From positions 1 through 6,491 of the forward strand of contig DHGK01000399.1 of assembly GCA_002402755.1 (NCBI GenBank): a stretch of DNA of 6,491 bases, written 5' to 3'. This document shows, piece by piece, positions 1 through 5,850 of this stretch; position 1 is the first letter of the stretch, and each line of letters starts with the position of its first letter. The notes under the pieces are model-generated. The model worked only from the letters and a program-made list of their open reading frames with translations. It made no database searches and was not told the origin of the DNA. The translations under genes were made by a program, and so were the position numbers. Origin of the DNA: Planctomycetes bacterium UBA4800 (GTDB lineage: Bacteria > Planctomycetota > UBA8108 > UBA8890 > UBA8898).

Positions 1-1
1 C

Positions 2-811
2 GGCGGCAAGGGCGCCAACCAGGCCTGCGCCGTCGGCAAGCTCGGGGGGAACGGGGTGATGCTGGGCCGGGTGGGCGACGACGTGTTCGGCGAGAAGCTC
101 GCGGCCAGCCTGGCGGCGGCGGGCGTCGACACGGCGCGCGTGGCGCGCACGCCGAGCGAATCGACCGGCGTGGCCCTGATCTTCGTGCAGAGCGGCGGAC
201 AGAACATGATCGTCATCGCGGCGGGCGCCAACGGCAGGTTCGCCCCCGCCGACATCCAGGCCGCCGGGGACTGCTTCGCGCCCGGCGGGTACCTGCTGCT
301 CCAGCTCGAATCGCCGCAGGAGACCGTCGATGCGGCAGCGGCGTTCGCGCGCGCGCGCGGCATGACCGTGATCCTGGATCCCGCGCCGGCGCGGCCCCTG
401 AGCGCGGCGCTGCTCGGGAACGTGGACATCCTGACGCCGAACGAGACCGAGGCCCTGATCCTGCTCGGCCTGCCGCCCGGGGATGTGTCGCCTGCGGATG
501 CGCCGCGGCTTGCCGCCACGCTGCGAGCGCAGGGACCGCGGTGCGTGATCCTCAAGCTGGGGGACAAGGGCGCGTGGTACTCGGACGGGACGTCGGAGGG
601 ACATGTACCCGCGTTCGAGGTCGATGCGGTCGATGCGACGGCGGCGGGCGACACGTTCAACGGCGCGCTCGCCGTGGCGCTGTCCGAGGGCACGCCCATT
701 GCCGGCGCCGTCCGCTTCGCCAACTGCGCGGCCGCAATCTCGGTGACGCGCCTCGGCGCGCAGGCGTCGGTGCCGTCGCGGGCGGAGGTGGACGCGAAGC
801 TGCGCGCGTAG
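2..811 (+). CDS. rbsK: Ribokinase, 5'-truncated by the window edge
   Basis: This is a PfkB-family sugar kinase that most likely phosphorylates D-ribose with ATP to ribose 5-phosphate in the cytoplasm, feeding the pentose phosphate and nucleotide pathways. The open frame runs in from the left edge, and 269 residues are visible. The fragment begins at the first PfkB signature, GGKGANQA, which lies near residue 42 of the roughly 309-residue E. coli enzyme, so about 40 N-terminal residues are missing. Other matches to RbsK are STGVALIFV, the QLESP segment, DPAPARPL, the PNETEA motif (around base 437), and the anion-hole and catalytic-base motif DATAAGDTFNGAL with the catalytic Asp at bases 650-652. 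The end, VTRLGAQASVPSR, also matches ribokinase closely. Apart from the missing start it is intact. No ribose transporter or LacI-type repressor is visible in the window. Another PfkB-family sugar kinase is possible but less likely given the extended RbsK-like motifs. Confidence 0.93.
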   Translation, partial: GGKGANQACAVGKLGGNGVMLGRVGDDVFGEKLAASLAAAGVDTARVARTPSESTGVALIFVQSGGQNMIVIAAGANGRFAPADIQAAGDCFAPGGYLLLQLESPQETVDAAAAFARARGMTVILDPAPARPLSAALLGNVDILTPNETEALILLGLPPGDVSPADAPRLAATLRAQGPRCVILKLGDKGAWYSDGTSEGHVPAFEVDAVDATAAGDTFNGALAVALSEGTPIAGAVRFANCAAAISVTRLGAQASVPSRAEVDAKLRA

Positions 812-835
812 GCGCGCGCCCTCGCGCGTGACGAC

Positions 836-2116
836 ATGGCGGACTCGCCGGAGTACATAGCGGTCGCTCCCGCCGGCCCCATCGCCTGGCGCGGCGCGGT
901 GCCGGGCTCGAAGAGCCTGAGCGCGCGCGCGCTGATCGTGGCGTCGCTTGCGGAGGGACGGAGCACGCTGCCCGGCCTCCTGCGCTGCGAGGACACCGAG
1001 CACCTGGCGCGCGCGCTCGCGGGCTGCGGCATCGATGTCGCCCTCGCCGAGCAGGGGGGCGAGGTGCGCGGGCGCGGCGGCGAGTTCCCGGTCCGGCGCG
1101 GCGATTTCTTCGTCGGCAACGCCGGCACGGCGATGCGGTTTCTCGCCGCGGCGCTGACCGTGGCGGGGGGCCGCTACACGCTCGACGGCACGGCGCGCAT
1201 GCGCGCGCGGCCCATTGGCGACCTCACGGCCGCGCTCGCGGCGCTCGGCGCGGACGTCCGCGACACGGGCGGATTCCCGCCGGTCGCGATCGGCCCGGCG
1301 CGCCTGCGCGGCGGCACGGCCTCGATCCCGGGCGGCCGGAGCAGCCAGTTCGCAAGCGGGCTCCTCATGGCCGCGCCGTACAGCACGGGCGGCCTCGATC
1401 TCGAGGTGTCGGGCGAGATCGTGTCGCGGCCGTATCTCGATCTGACCGCCGCCGTCATGGAGGACTTCGGCTGCACGGTGGAGGTCCGGGAGCGCCCGCT
1501 GCGCTTCAGGGTCGCGCCCGGCCGCTACGCGGGCCGCGAGTTTCCGATCGAGCCCGATGCGTCCAGCGCGAGCTACTTCTTCGCCGCGGCGGCCGTCACG
1601 GGCGGCGAGGCGACGGTCGAGGGCCTCGGGCGCGGAACGCGGCAGGGCGACGCGGCTTTCGTGGATGTGCTGGCGGCGATGGGGTGCGGCGCGGAGCGCA
1701 CGGCTCGCGCGACGACCGTCCGCGGCGGGCCGCTGCGCGGCGTGTCCGTCGACGCGTCCGCCTTCCCCGATGTCGTGCCGACCATCGCGGCGGTCGCGAT
1801 CTTCGCGTCGGGCCGGACGGAGATCCGCGGCGTCCCGCACCTGAGGCTCAAGGAAAGCGACCGCATCGCGAGCGTCGCCGCGGAGCTGCGGAAGCTCGGC
1901 GCGCATATCGAGGAACGGCCCGACGGGCTCGTGATCGAGGGCGGCCGGCCGCTCCGGGGCGCCCGCATCGACACCTGGAACGACCACCGCATCGCCATGG
2001 CTGCCGCGGTGGCCGGGCTGGGCGTCCCGGGCGTCGTCATCGCCGCGCCCGGGGTCGTCGACAAGTCGTTCCCCGGGTTCTTCGCGCGCTGGGCCGAGCT
2101 CGGCCGCACGGGGTGA
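836..2116 (+). CDS. aroA: 3-phosphoshikimate 1-carboxyvinyltransferase (EPSP synthase)
   Basis: AroA transfers the enolpyruvyl group of phosphoenolpyruvate to shikimate 3-phosphate, the sixth step of the shikimate pathway to chorismate. The protein has 426 residues, essentially the family length (427 in E. coli), and its residue numbers nearly coincide with the E. coli enzyme. The substrate-binding residues are present: K26/S27/R31 in PGSKSLSAR, G97/T98 in GNAGTAMR, R125 in ARPIGDL, S169/S170/Q171, S197 with R198, catalytic D312 in FPDVVPTIA, K339/E340/R343 in RLKESDRI, H384/R385 in NDHRIAM, and K410 in VDKSFPGFF. One departure is F102 where E. coli has Pro101. The ATG start puts the PGSKS motif at the expected distance. 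There is no strong Shine-Dalgarno, only a weak GTGA at 828-831, so translation may depend on ribosomes finishing rbsK 24 bases upstream in the same frame. The stop lies 2 bases before mnmG. Confidence 0.97.
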   Translation: MADSPEYIAVAPAGPIAWRGAVPGSKSLSARALIVASLAEGRSTLPGLLRCEDTEHLARALAGCGIDVALAEQGGEVRGRGGEFPVRRGDFFVGNAGTAMRFLAAALTVAGGRYTLDGTARMRARPIGDLTAALAALGADVRDTGGFPPVAIGPARLRGGTASIPGGRSSQFASGLLMAAPYSTGGLDLEVSGEIVSRPYLDLTAAVMEDFGCTVEVRERPLRFRVAPGRYAGREFPIEPDASSASYFFAAAAVTGGEATVEGLGRGTRQGDAAFVDVLAAMGCGAERTARATTVRGGPLRGVSVDASAFPDVVPTIAAVAIFASGRTEIRGVPHLRLKESDRIASVAAELRKLGAHIEERPDGLVIEGGRPLRGARIDTWNDHRIAMAAAVAGLGVPGVVIAAPGVVDKSFPGFFARWAELGRTG

Positions 2117-2118
2117 GC

Positions 2119-3933
2119 ATGGCCGACATCGTCATCATCGGGGGCGGCCACGCGGGGATCGAAGCGGCCGCGGCGGCCGCGCGCATGGGCATGGAATGCG
2201 TGCTCGTCACGCTCGACGGCCGCCGCATCGGCGCCATGTCCTGCAATCCCTCGATCGGCGGCCTGGCGAAGGGCCAGATCGTCAGGGAAATCGATGCCCT
2301 GGGCGGCGTCATGGCCGGGGCCGCGGATGCGTGCGGCATCCAGTTCCGGATGCTCAACACCGGGAAGGGGCCGGCGGTCCGGGCCCTGCGCGCGCAGGAG
2401 GACTCGGCGCTGTACTGCGCGTACATGCGGCGGCTCGTCCTGCGGCAGGAGCGTCTGACGCTGGTCCAGGGCTGCGCGACGGATGTGCTCGCCGCCGCGG
2501 GTCGCGTGCGCGGCGTCCGCCTGCGCGACGGGAGCGAGATTCCCGCGCGCGCCGTCATCGTGACCGCGGGCACGTTTCTGCGCGGCCTCATGCACACGGG
2601 GCCCGACAGGACGCCGGGCGGCAGGGCCGGCGAGGAGCCGGCCTCCGAGCTTTCCGAGAGCCTCGGCCGGCTGGGGCTGGAACGGGGACGGCTCAAGACG
2701 GGCACGCCCGCGCGCCTCGATGGCCGGACGATCGACTTCACGCGCCTCGATGCTCAGCACGGAGACGAGCCGCCGCGCCCCTTCTCGCACGCGACCGCGC
2801 GGCTCGCGCGGCGCCAGGTCCCCTGCCACATCACGTACACGAACGAGAGGACGCACGACGTGATTCGACGCAATCTCGGGCGTTCGCCGCTCTACGGCGG
2901 CGCGATCACCGGCATCGGCCCGCGCTACTGCCCGAGCATCGAGGACAAGGTCGTGAAGTTCCCCGGCCGCGACCGGCACCAGATCTACCTGGAGCCCGAG
3001 GGCCGCCGCACGCATCGGGTCTACCCGAACGGCATCTCGACGAGCCTGCCCCGCGATGTCCAGGAGGAGATCGTCGCCTCGATCGAGGGGCTCGAGCGCG
3101 CGAAGATCGAGCAGTGGGGCTACGCCATCGAGTACGATTTCTTCCCCCCGATCCAGATCCGGCCGACGTTCGAGACCAAGGCCGTCGAGGGGCTGTACCT
3201 CGCGGGCCAGGTCTGCGGGACGTCCGGCTACGAGGAGGCCGCGGGGCAGGGGCTGCTTGCCGGGATCAACGCGGTCCTGAAGCTGCGCGGCGCCGAGCCC
3301 TGCATCCTGGGCCGCGACGAGGCTTACCTCGGCGTCCTGGCCGACGATCTCTGCGTGCTGTCGCCGGCAGAGCCTTATCGAATGTTCACGTCGAGCGCCG
3401 AGTTCAGGCTTCTGCTCAGGCACGACAACGCCGACCTCAGGCTCCTGCGGCGCGGCGCCGCGCTCGGCTTGCAGCCCCGGGAGGCCGAGGAACGCGTCGA
3501 GGCCAAGCGCCGCGCGGTGGCGGACGCGCTCGATGCCCTTGCCAACACGCGCCGGGAAGGCAAGAATCTCCTGAGCGTTCTCAGGAGACCCGAGGTCGGG
3601 CTGCGCTCGCTGTGCGGGGATGTGCCCGCGCTGGCGGCCCTCGCGCCCGACGTGTTCGAGGAGGTCGAGATCGAGGGCAAGTACGCCGGCTACATCGAGC
3701 GCCAGCGCAGGGACGTGGAGCGCCTCGCGCGCGGGGAGCGCAAGCGCCTGCCGCCCGACTTCGACTACGCGTCGGTCGCCGGCATGCGGCGCGAGGCGCG
3801 CGAGAAGCTGGCACGAGTGAAACCGTATTCGGTCGGCCAGGCCCGCAGGATCGCGGGGGTCAGGCCGGCGGACGTCGCCGTGCTGCTCGTCGCCCTCAAG
3901 GCGGGCGGCCGCGGCGCGGAGGAGGAAGAATGA
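2119..3933 (+). CDS. mnmG: tRNA uridine-5-carboxymethylaminomethyl modification enzyme MnmG (GidA)
   Basis: MnmG is an FAD protein that works with the GTPase MnmE to install (carboxymethyl)aminomethyl groups on the wobble uridine U34 of several tRNAs, using methylenetetrahydrofolate. The 604-residue length is within the range of the bacterial family, and longer than the folate-dependent TrmFO paralogue. The N-terminal Rossmann FAD site is IGGGHAG (8-13 are the glycine motif), followed by MSCNPSIGGLAKGQ with conserved C42. The first family signature, GPRYCPSIEDKVVKF, spans 267-281 and holds the second conserved cysteine, C271. The second signature spans 362-385 (AGQVCGTSGYEE...LLAGINA). The C-terminal helical domain, which contacts MnmE in characterised homologues, carries KYAGYIERQ from 521 and SVGQARRIAGVRPADV from 571. 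Departures include S426 in MFTSSAEFR and S96 in RAQEDS, where Arg is usual. The start follows GGGGTGA at 2110-2116. The final EEEE codons form the ribosome binding site of der. MnmE is not encoded in the window. Confidence 0.97.
   Translation: MADIVIIGGGHAGIEAAAAAARMGMECVLVTLDGRRIGAMSCNPSIGGLAKGQIVREIDALGGVMAGAADACGIQFRMLNTGKGPAVRALRAQEDSALYCAYMRRLVLRQERLTLVQGCATDVLAAAGRVRGVRLRDGSEIPARAVIVTAGTFLRGLMHTGPDRTPGGRAGEEPASELSESLGRLGLERGRLKTGTPARLDGRTIDFTRLDAQHGDEPPRPFSHATARLARRQVPCHITYTNERTHDVIRRNLGRSPLYGGAITGIGPRYCPSIEDKVVKFPGRDRHQIYLEPEGRRTHRVYPNGISTSLPRDVQEEIVASIEGLERAKIEQWGYAIEYDFFPPIQIRPTFETKAVEGLYLAGQVCGTSGYEEAAGQGLLAGINAVLKLRGAEPCILGRDEAYLGVLADDLCVLSPAEPYRMFTSSAEFRLLLRHDNADLRLLRRGAALGLQPREAEERVEAKRRAVADALDALANTRREGKNLLSVLRRPEVGLRSLCGDVPALAALAPDVFEEVEIEGKYAGYIERQRRDVERLARGERKRLPPDFDYASVAGMRREAREKLARVKPYSVGQARRIAGVRPADVAVLLVALKAGGRGAEEEE
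3918..3927 (+). promoter_or_regulatory. Ribosome binding site of der, inside the end of mnmG
   Basis: A purine run containing GGAGGA lies just before the der ATG at 3930. The same bases encode the Glu-rich C-terminal tail of MnmG (GAG GAG GAA GAA followed by TGA). The mnmG stop and der start share ATGA. This supports both the chosen der start and coupled translation of the two genes. Confidence 0.75.
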
Positions 3934-5264
3934 CGCTCCCGCGCGTGGTGATCGTCGGCCGGCCCAACGTGGGCAAGTCGTCGCTCTTCAACGCCGTTGC
4001 CAAGGAGAGGCTCGCCATCGTGGCGAAGATGCCCGGCGTGACGCGCGACCGGGTCAGCGCCGAGATCCAGGATTTCGACCGGACCTTCGAGCTGATCGAC
4101 ACGGGCGGCATCGGCATGGTCGACCGCGATGACCTGGAGAACGACGTCGAGGGCCAGATCGAGATCGCGATCGCCTGCGCCGACTTGATCCTGTTCGTCG
4201 TCGACGTGTCCGCCGGCCCCACGCCCGAGGATCGCGAGATCGCCGGCCGCCTGCGGCGCAGCCGGGCGGCCGTGCGGGTCGTCGTCAACAAGGTCGACAC
4301 CGCGCGCATGGAGGCCGCGGCGTACGAGTTCGAATCGCTGGGCCTGGGAAGCCCGATTCCGGCGAGCGCGGCGCACCGCCGCGGACTTGAGGAGATCCTC
4401 GACGCGGTGCTCGGGACGCTGCCGCCGGCGCCGGCGCCGCCGCCTCCCGAGCTCAGGATCGCGATTGTCGGTTGCCGCAACGCGGGCAAGTCGACGCTCG
4501 TGAACGCGCTTGCCGGCGAGAAGCGCGTCATCGTGAGCGAGACGCCGGGGACGACGCGGGACGCCATCGATGTCCGCATCGCCTGGGGCGACAGGTCTAT
4601 CGTGGTCATCGACACGGCGGGCGTGCGCCACAGGAAGCAGATCGCGGGGTCCCTGGACTTCTACAGCCAGCACCGCACCCGCGCCGCGATCGAGCGCTGC
4701 GACGTTGCGCTCTTCCTCATCGATGCGACGCGCGAGATCGCGCGCCTCGACAAGCAGCTCGCGGGGCTGCTGGTCGAGGCCTGGAAGCCCTGCGTCGTCG
4801 TGATCAACAAGTGGGATCTGGTGACGGCGGCCGGCCGGAGGAAGACGGCGACGCCTGATGACTATCAGAAGTACGTCACGGCCCACCTGACGGGGCTCGC
4901 CTTCGCCCCGATCGTCTGCATGTCGGCCCTGAACGGCATCCATGTGCGGAGCGCCATCGATGTGGCGTTCTCGCTCAGGGAGCAGGCGCAGGTCAGGGTG
5001 GGGACGGGCGAGCTCAACCGCATGATCGCCGAGACGATCACGCAGTTGCCGTCCCGGCGGCGGTCGCGCGGGCTGCCGCGCATCTACTTCGTGACGCAGG
5101 TCCAGGCGTTGCCGCCGACCTTCGTCTTCTTCGTGAACGATCCGACCTCGTTCCCGCCCGCGTACCGGCGGTACGTGGAGAACAAGCTCAGGGAACGGTT
5201 CCCGTTTCCGGAGATCCCGCTCAGGCTCGTGTTCAGGCGGAGGACCTCGCGCGATGCGGAATGA
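3930..5264 (+). CDS. der: Ribosome-assembly GTPase Der (EngA)
   Basis: Der is an essential bacterial GTPase with two tandem G domains and a C-terminal KH-like domain; it acts in the cytoplasm on maturation of the 50S ribosomal subunit. The protein has 444 residues, normal for the family. G domain 1 shows GRPNVGKSS (10-18), a G2 Thr in PGVTRDR (about 35-41), DTGG (57-60), NKVD (120-123) and SAA (146-148). A short Pro/Ala-rich linker at about 164-173 joins G domain 2, which has GCRNAGKST (181-189), TPGTTRD (205-211), DTAG (228-231), NKWD (293-296) and SAL (332-334). The KH-like domain runs from about 350 to 438 and includes PRIYFVTQVQALPPTFVFFV and a terminal LRLVFRRR. The second P-loop and the DFYSQHR segment (243-249) depart from the commonest consensus and look planctomycete-like to me. 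The ATG overlaps the mnmG stop as ATGA, indicating translational coupling. An in-frame open extension upstream of 3930 is only a shadow of mnmG. Confidence 0.97.
   Translation: MTLPRVVIVGRPNVGKSSLFNAVAKERLAIVAKMPGVTRDRVSAEIQDFDRTFELIDTGGIGMVDRDDLENDVEGQIEIAIACADLILFVVDVSAGPTPEDREIAGRLRRSRAAVRVVVNKVDTARMEAAAYEFESLGLGSPIPASAAHRRGLEEILDAVLGTLPPAPAPPPPELRIAIVGCRNAGKSTLVNALAGEKRVIVSETPGTTRDAIDVRIAWGDRSIVVIDTAGVRHRKQIAGSLDFYSQHRTRAAIERCDVALFLIDATREIARLDKQLAGLLVEAWKPCVVVINKWDLVTAAGRRKTATPDDYQKYVTAHLTGLAFAPIVCMSALNGIHVRSAIDVAFSLREQAQVRVGTGELNRMIAETITQLPSRRRSRGLPRIYFVTQVQALPPTFVFFVNDPTSFPPAYRRYVENKLRERFPFPEIPLRLVFRRRTSRDAE
5239..5244 (+). promoter_or_regulatory. Ribosome binding site of ruvC, inside the end of der
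   Basis: GGAGGA lies 9 bases upstream of the ruvC ATG at 5254 and within the last codons of der (the Arg-Arg-Thr region of its C-terminus). It supports the start that overlaps der by 11 bases. Confidence 0.7.
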
Positions 5265-5757
5265 GCCGGCGACGATTCTCGGCATCGACCCCGGCTCGCG
5301 CGTCCTGGGGTGGGGCGCCGTGCGCTGGGAGGGGCCGCAGGCCATCAAGGTCGTCGCCTTCGGCGCGGTGCGCGCGCCCCTCGACCTGAAGGGCGGCGAG
5401 CGGCTGCTCGCGATCACGCGCGGCATCAACGAGGTCCTCGCCCGGATCGCCCCCGACGCGGTGGCGGTCGAGGAGGTCTTCTACGGGCGCAACGTCCAGA
5501 GCGCGCTCACGATCGGCGAGGTGCGGGGCGTGTGCCTGCTCGCGGCGGCCGAGGCGGGCTTCGCCACGTACAGCTACTCGGCGGCGGAGATCAAGGCGGC
5601 GGTCACGGGCAACGGCCGGGCGCACAAGAGCCAGGTGTCGGCCATGGTGGCGCGCATCCTGCAGATGGCGCGGCCTCCGCGCCCGGCGGACGCGGGCGAC
5701 GCGCTGGCCTGCGCGCTGTGCCACGCCAATCGCCTGACGTTCCCGGCCGCCCGCTGA
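5254..5757 (+). CDS. ruvC: Crossover junction endodeoxyribonuclease RuvC
   Basis: RuvC is the dimeric Mg2+-dependent resolvase that cuts Holliday junctions symmetrically after RuvAB branch migration. The 167 residues fit the usual 160-190. The four acidic residues of the RNase H-like active site are all recognisable: D12 in ILGIDPGSRVLGWG, E73 in AVEEVFYGRN, and D146 and D149 in PADAGDALACAL. The segment GNGRAHKSQV (119-128) is also typical, with basic residues expected to contact DNA. The ATG lies inside the end of der in another frame, giving an 11-base overlap. It is preceded by GGAGGA at 5239-5244 with a 9-base spacer. This start leaves only seven residues before the first beta strand, as normal. 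A second ATG at 5261 is out of frame. ruvA and ruvB, which often follow ruvC, do not follow here; the next gene is purC. Confidence 0.96.
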   Translation: MRNEPATILGIDPGSRVLGWGAVRWEGPQAIKVVAFGAVRAPLDLKGGERLLAITRGINEVLARIAPDAVAVEEVFYGRNVQSALTIGEVRGVCLLAAAEAGFATYSYSAAEIKAAVTGNGRAHKSQVSAMVARILQMARPPRPADAGDALACALCHANRLTFPAAR

Positions 5758-5770
5758 GGGCCTGGCGGGG

Positions 5771-5816
5771 GCGCACCGCATCGAGTACCATACCCCCTCC
5801 GCGGGCATGGGTGCGC
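5771..5816. repeat. 7-base inverted repeat flanking the putative purC -10
   Basis: The left arm GCGCACC (5771-5777) and right arm GGTGCGC (5810-5816) are exact reverse complements, separated by 32 bases. The spacer contains the AT-richer segment with the candidate -10. It could be an operator or a long-loop RNA hairpin, but a 7-base GC-rich repeat could also arise by chance. Confidence 0.3.
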
Positions 5817-5840
5817 GACGCCGCGCGCGCCGCGACAGGC

Positions 5841-5847
5841 GAGGTGA
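5841..5847 (+). promoter_or_regulatory. Ribosome binding site of purC
   Basis: GAGGTGA matches the anti-Shine-Dalgarno complement AGGAGGTGA over seven bases, with three bases before the ATG at 5851. This is the best-formed ribosome binding site in the window, and it decides between the ATG at 5851 and the in-frame ATG at 5866. Confidence 0.75.
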
Positions 5848-5850
5848 CGA

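Larger units (their letters stand above)
5758..5850 (+). promoter_or_regulatory. ruvC-purC intergenic region with a possible weak promoter
   Basis: This 93-base stretch is the longest non-coding gap in the window. TACCAT at 5786-5791 could be a -10 element (4 of 6 matches to TATAAT), with a poor -35 candidate CTGGCG at 5762-5767 and an 18-base spacer. Around the -10 candidate lies a perfect 7-base inverted repeat, GCGCACC at 5771-5777 and GGTGCGC at 5810-5816. No U-tract follows any hairpin here, so a Rho-independent terminator is not supported. The promoter call is tentative, because consensus matches in such GC-rich DNA are weak evidence. Confidence 0.25.

Noticed and set aside
346..360. 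Alternating GC run, with a similar run at 6439-6451, considered as repeats or Z-DNA sites
   Set aside because: Both encode the same kind of Ala-Arg-Ala-Arg-Gly segment in different proteins and fit the coding frame. They are composition effects, not a dispersed repeat.
56..811. Internal GTG at 56 as the start of the ribokinase
   Set aside because: It would remove the GGKGANQA substrate-binding signature, which is plainly encoded from base 2. The gene is simply cut by the window edge.
1684..2118. Apparent N-terminal extension of mnmG in the same frame
   Set aside because: MnmG begins directly at the FAD-binding strand, and the ATG at 2119 places GGGHAG correctly; the upstream part is a shadow of aroA.
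1573..3423. Long open frame on the - strand opposite aroA and mnmG (about 616 codons)
   Set aside because: It lies wholly opposite two genes with full sets of family motifs, and its translation is a low-complexity Arg/Ala/Asp-rich string with no recognisable domain. It is a by-product of G/C-rich third codon positions.
2196..3929. Apparent N-terminal extension of der in the same frame
   Set aside because: The frame happens to stay open inside mnmG, but the Der family begins just before its first P-loop, and the ATG at 3930 has a good ribosome binding site.
3361..5245. Recurrent TCAGG pentamer on the + strand (for example near 3404, 3414, 3435, 4974 and 5188)
   Set aside because: Most copies are in frame as a codon ending in TC followed by AGG (Arg), so this looks like codon-pair preference. 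AGG also occurs after other codons, and there is no regular spacing.
3765..5429. Long open frame on the - strand opposite der (about 554 codons)
   Set aside because: It has the same compositional character, is antisense to a well-supported GTPase gene, and shows no motif of its own.
5810..5840. GC-rich dyad (GCGCG at 5813-5817 with CGCGC at 5822-5826) as a terminator after ruvC
   Set aside because: There is no T-run after it, and alternating GC makes short dyads common by chance.
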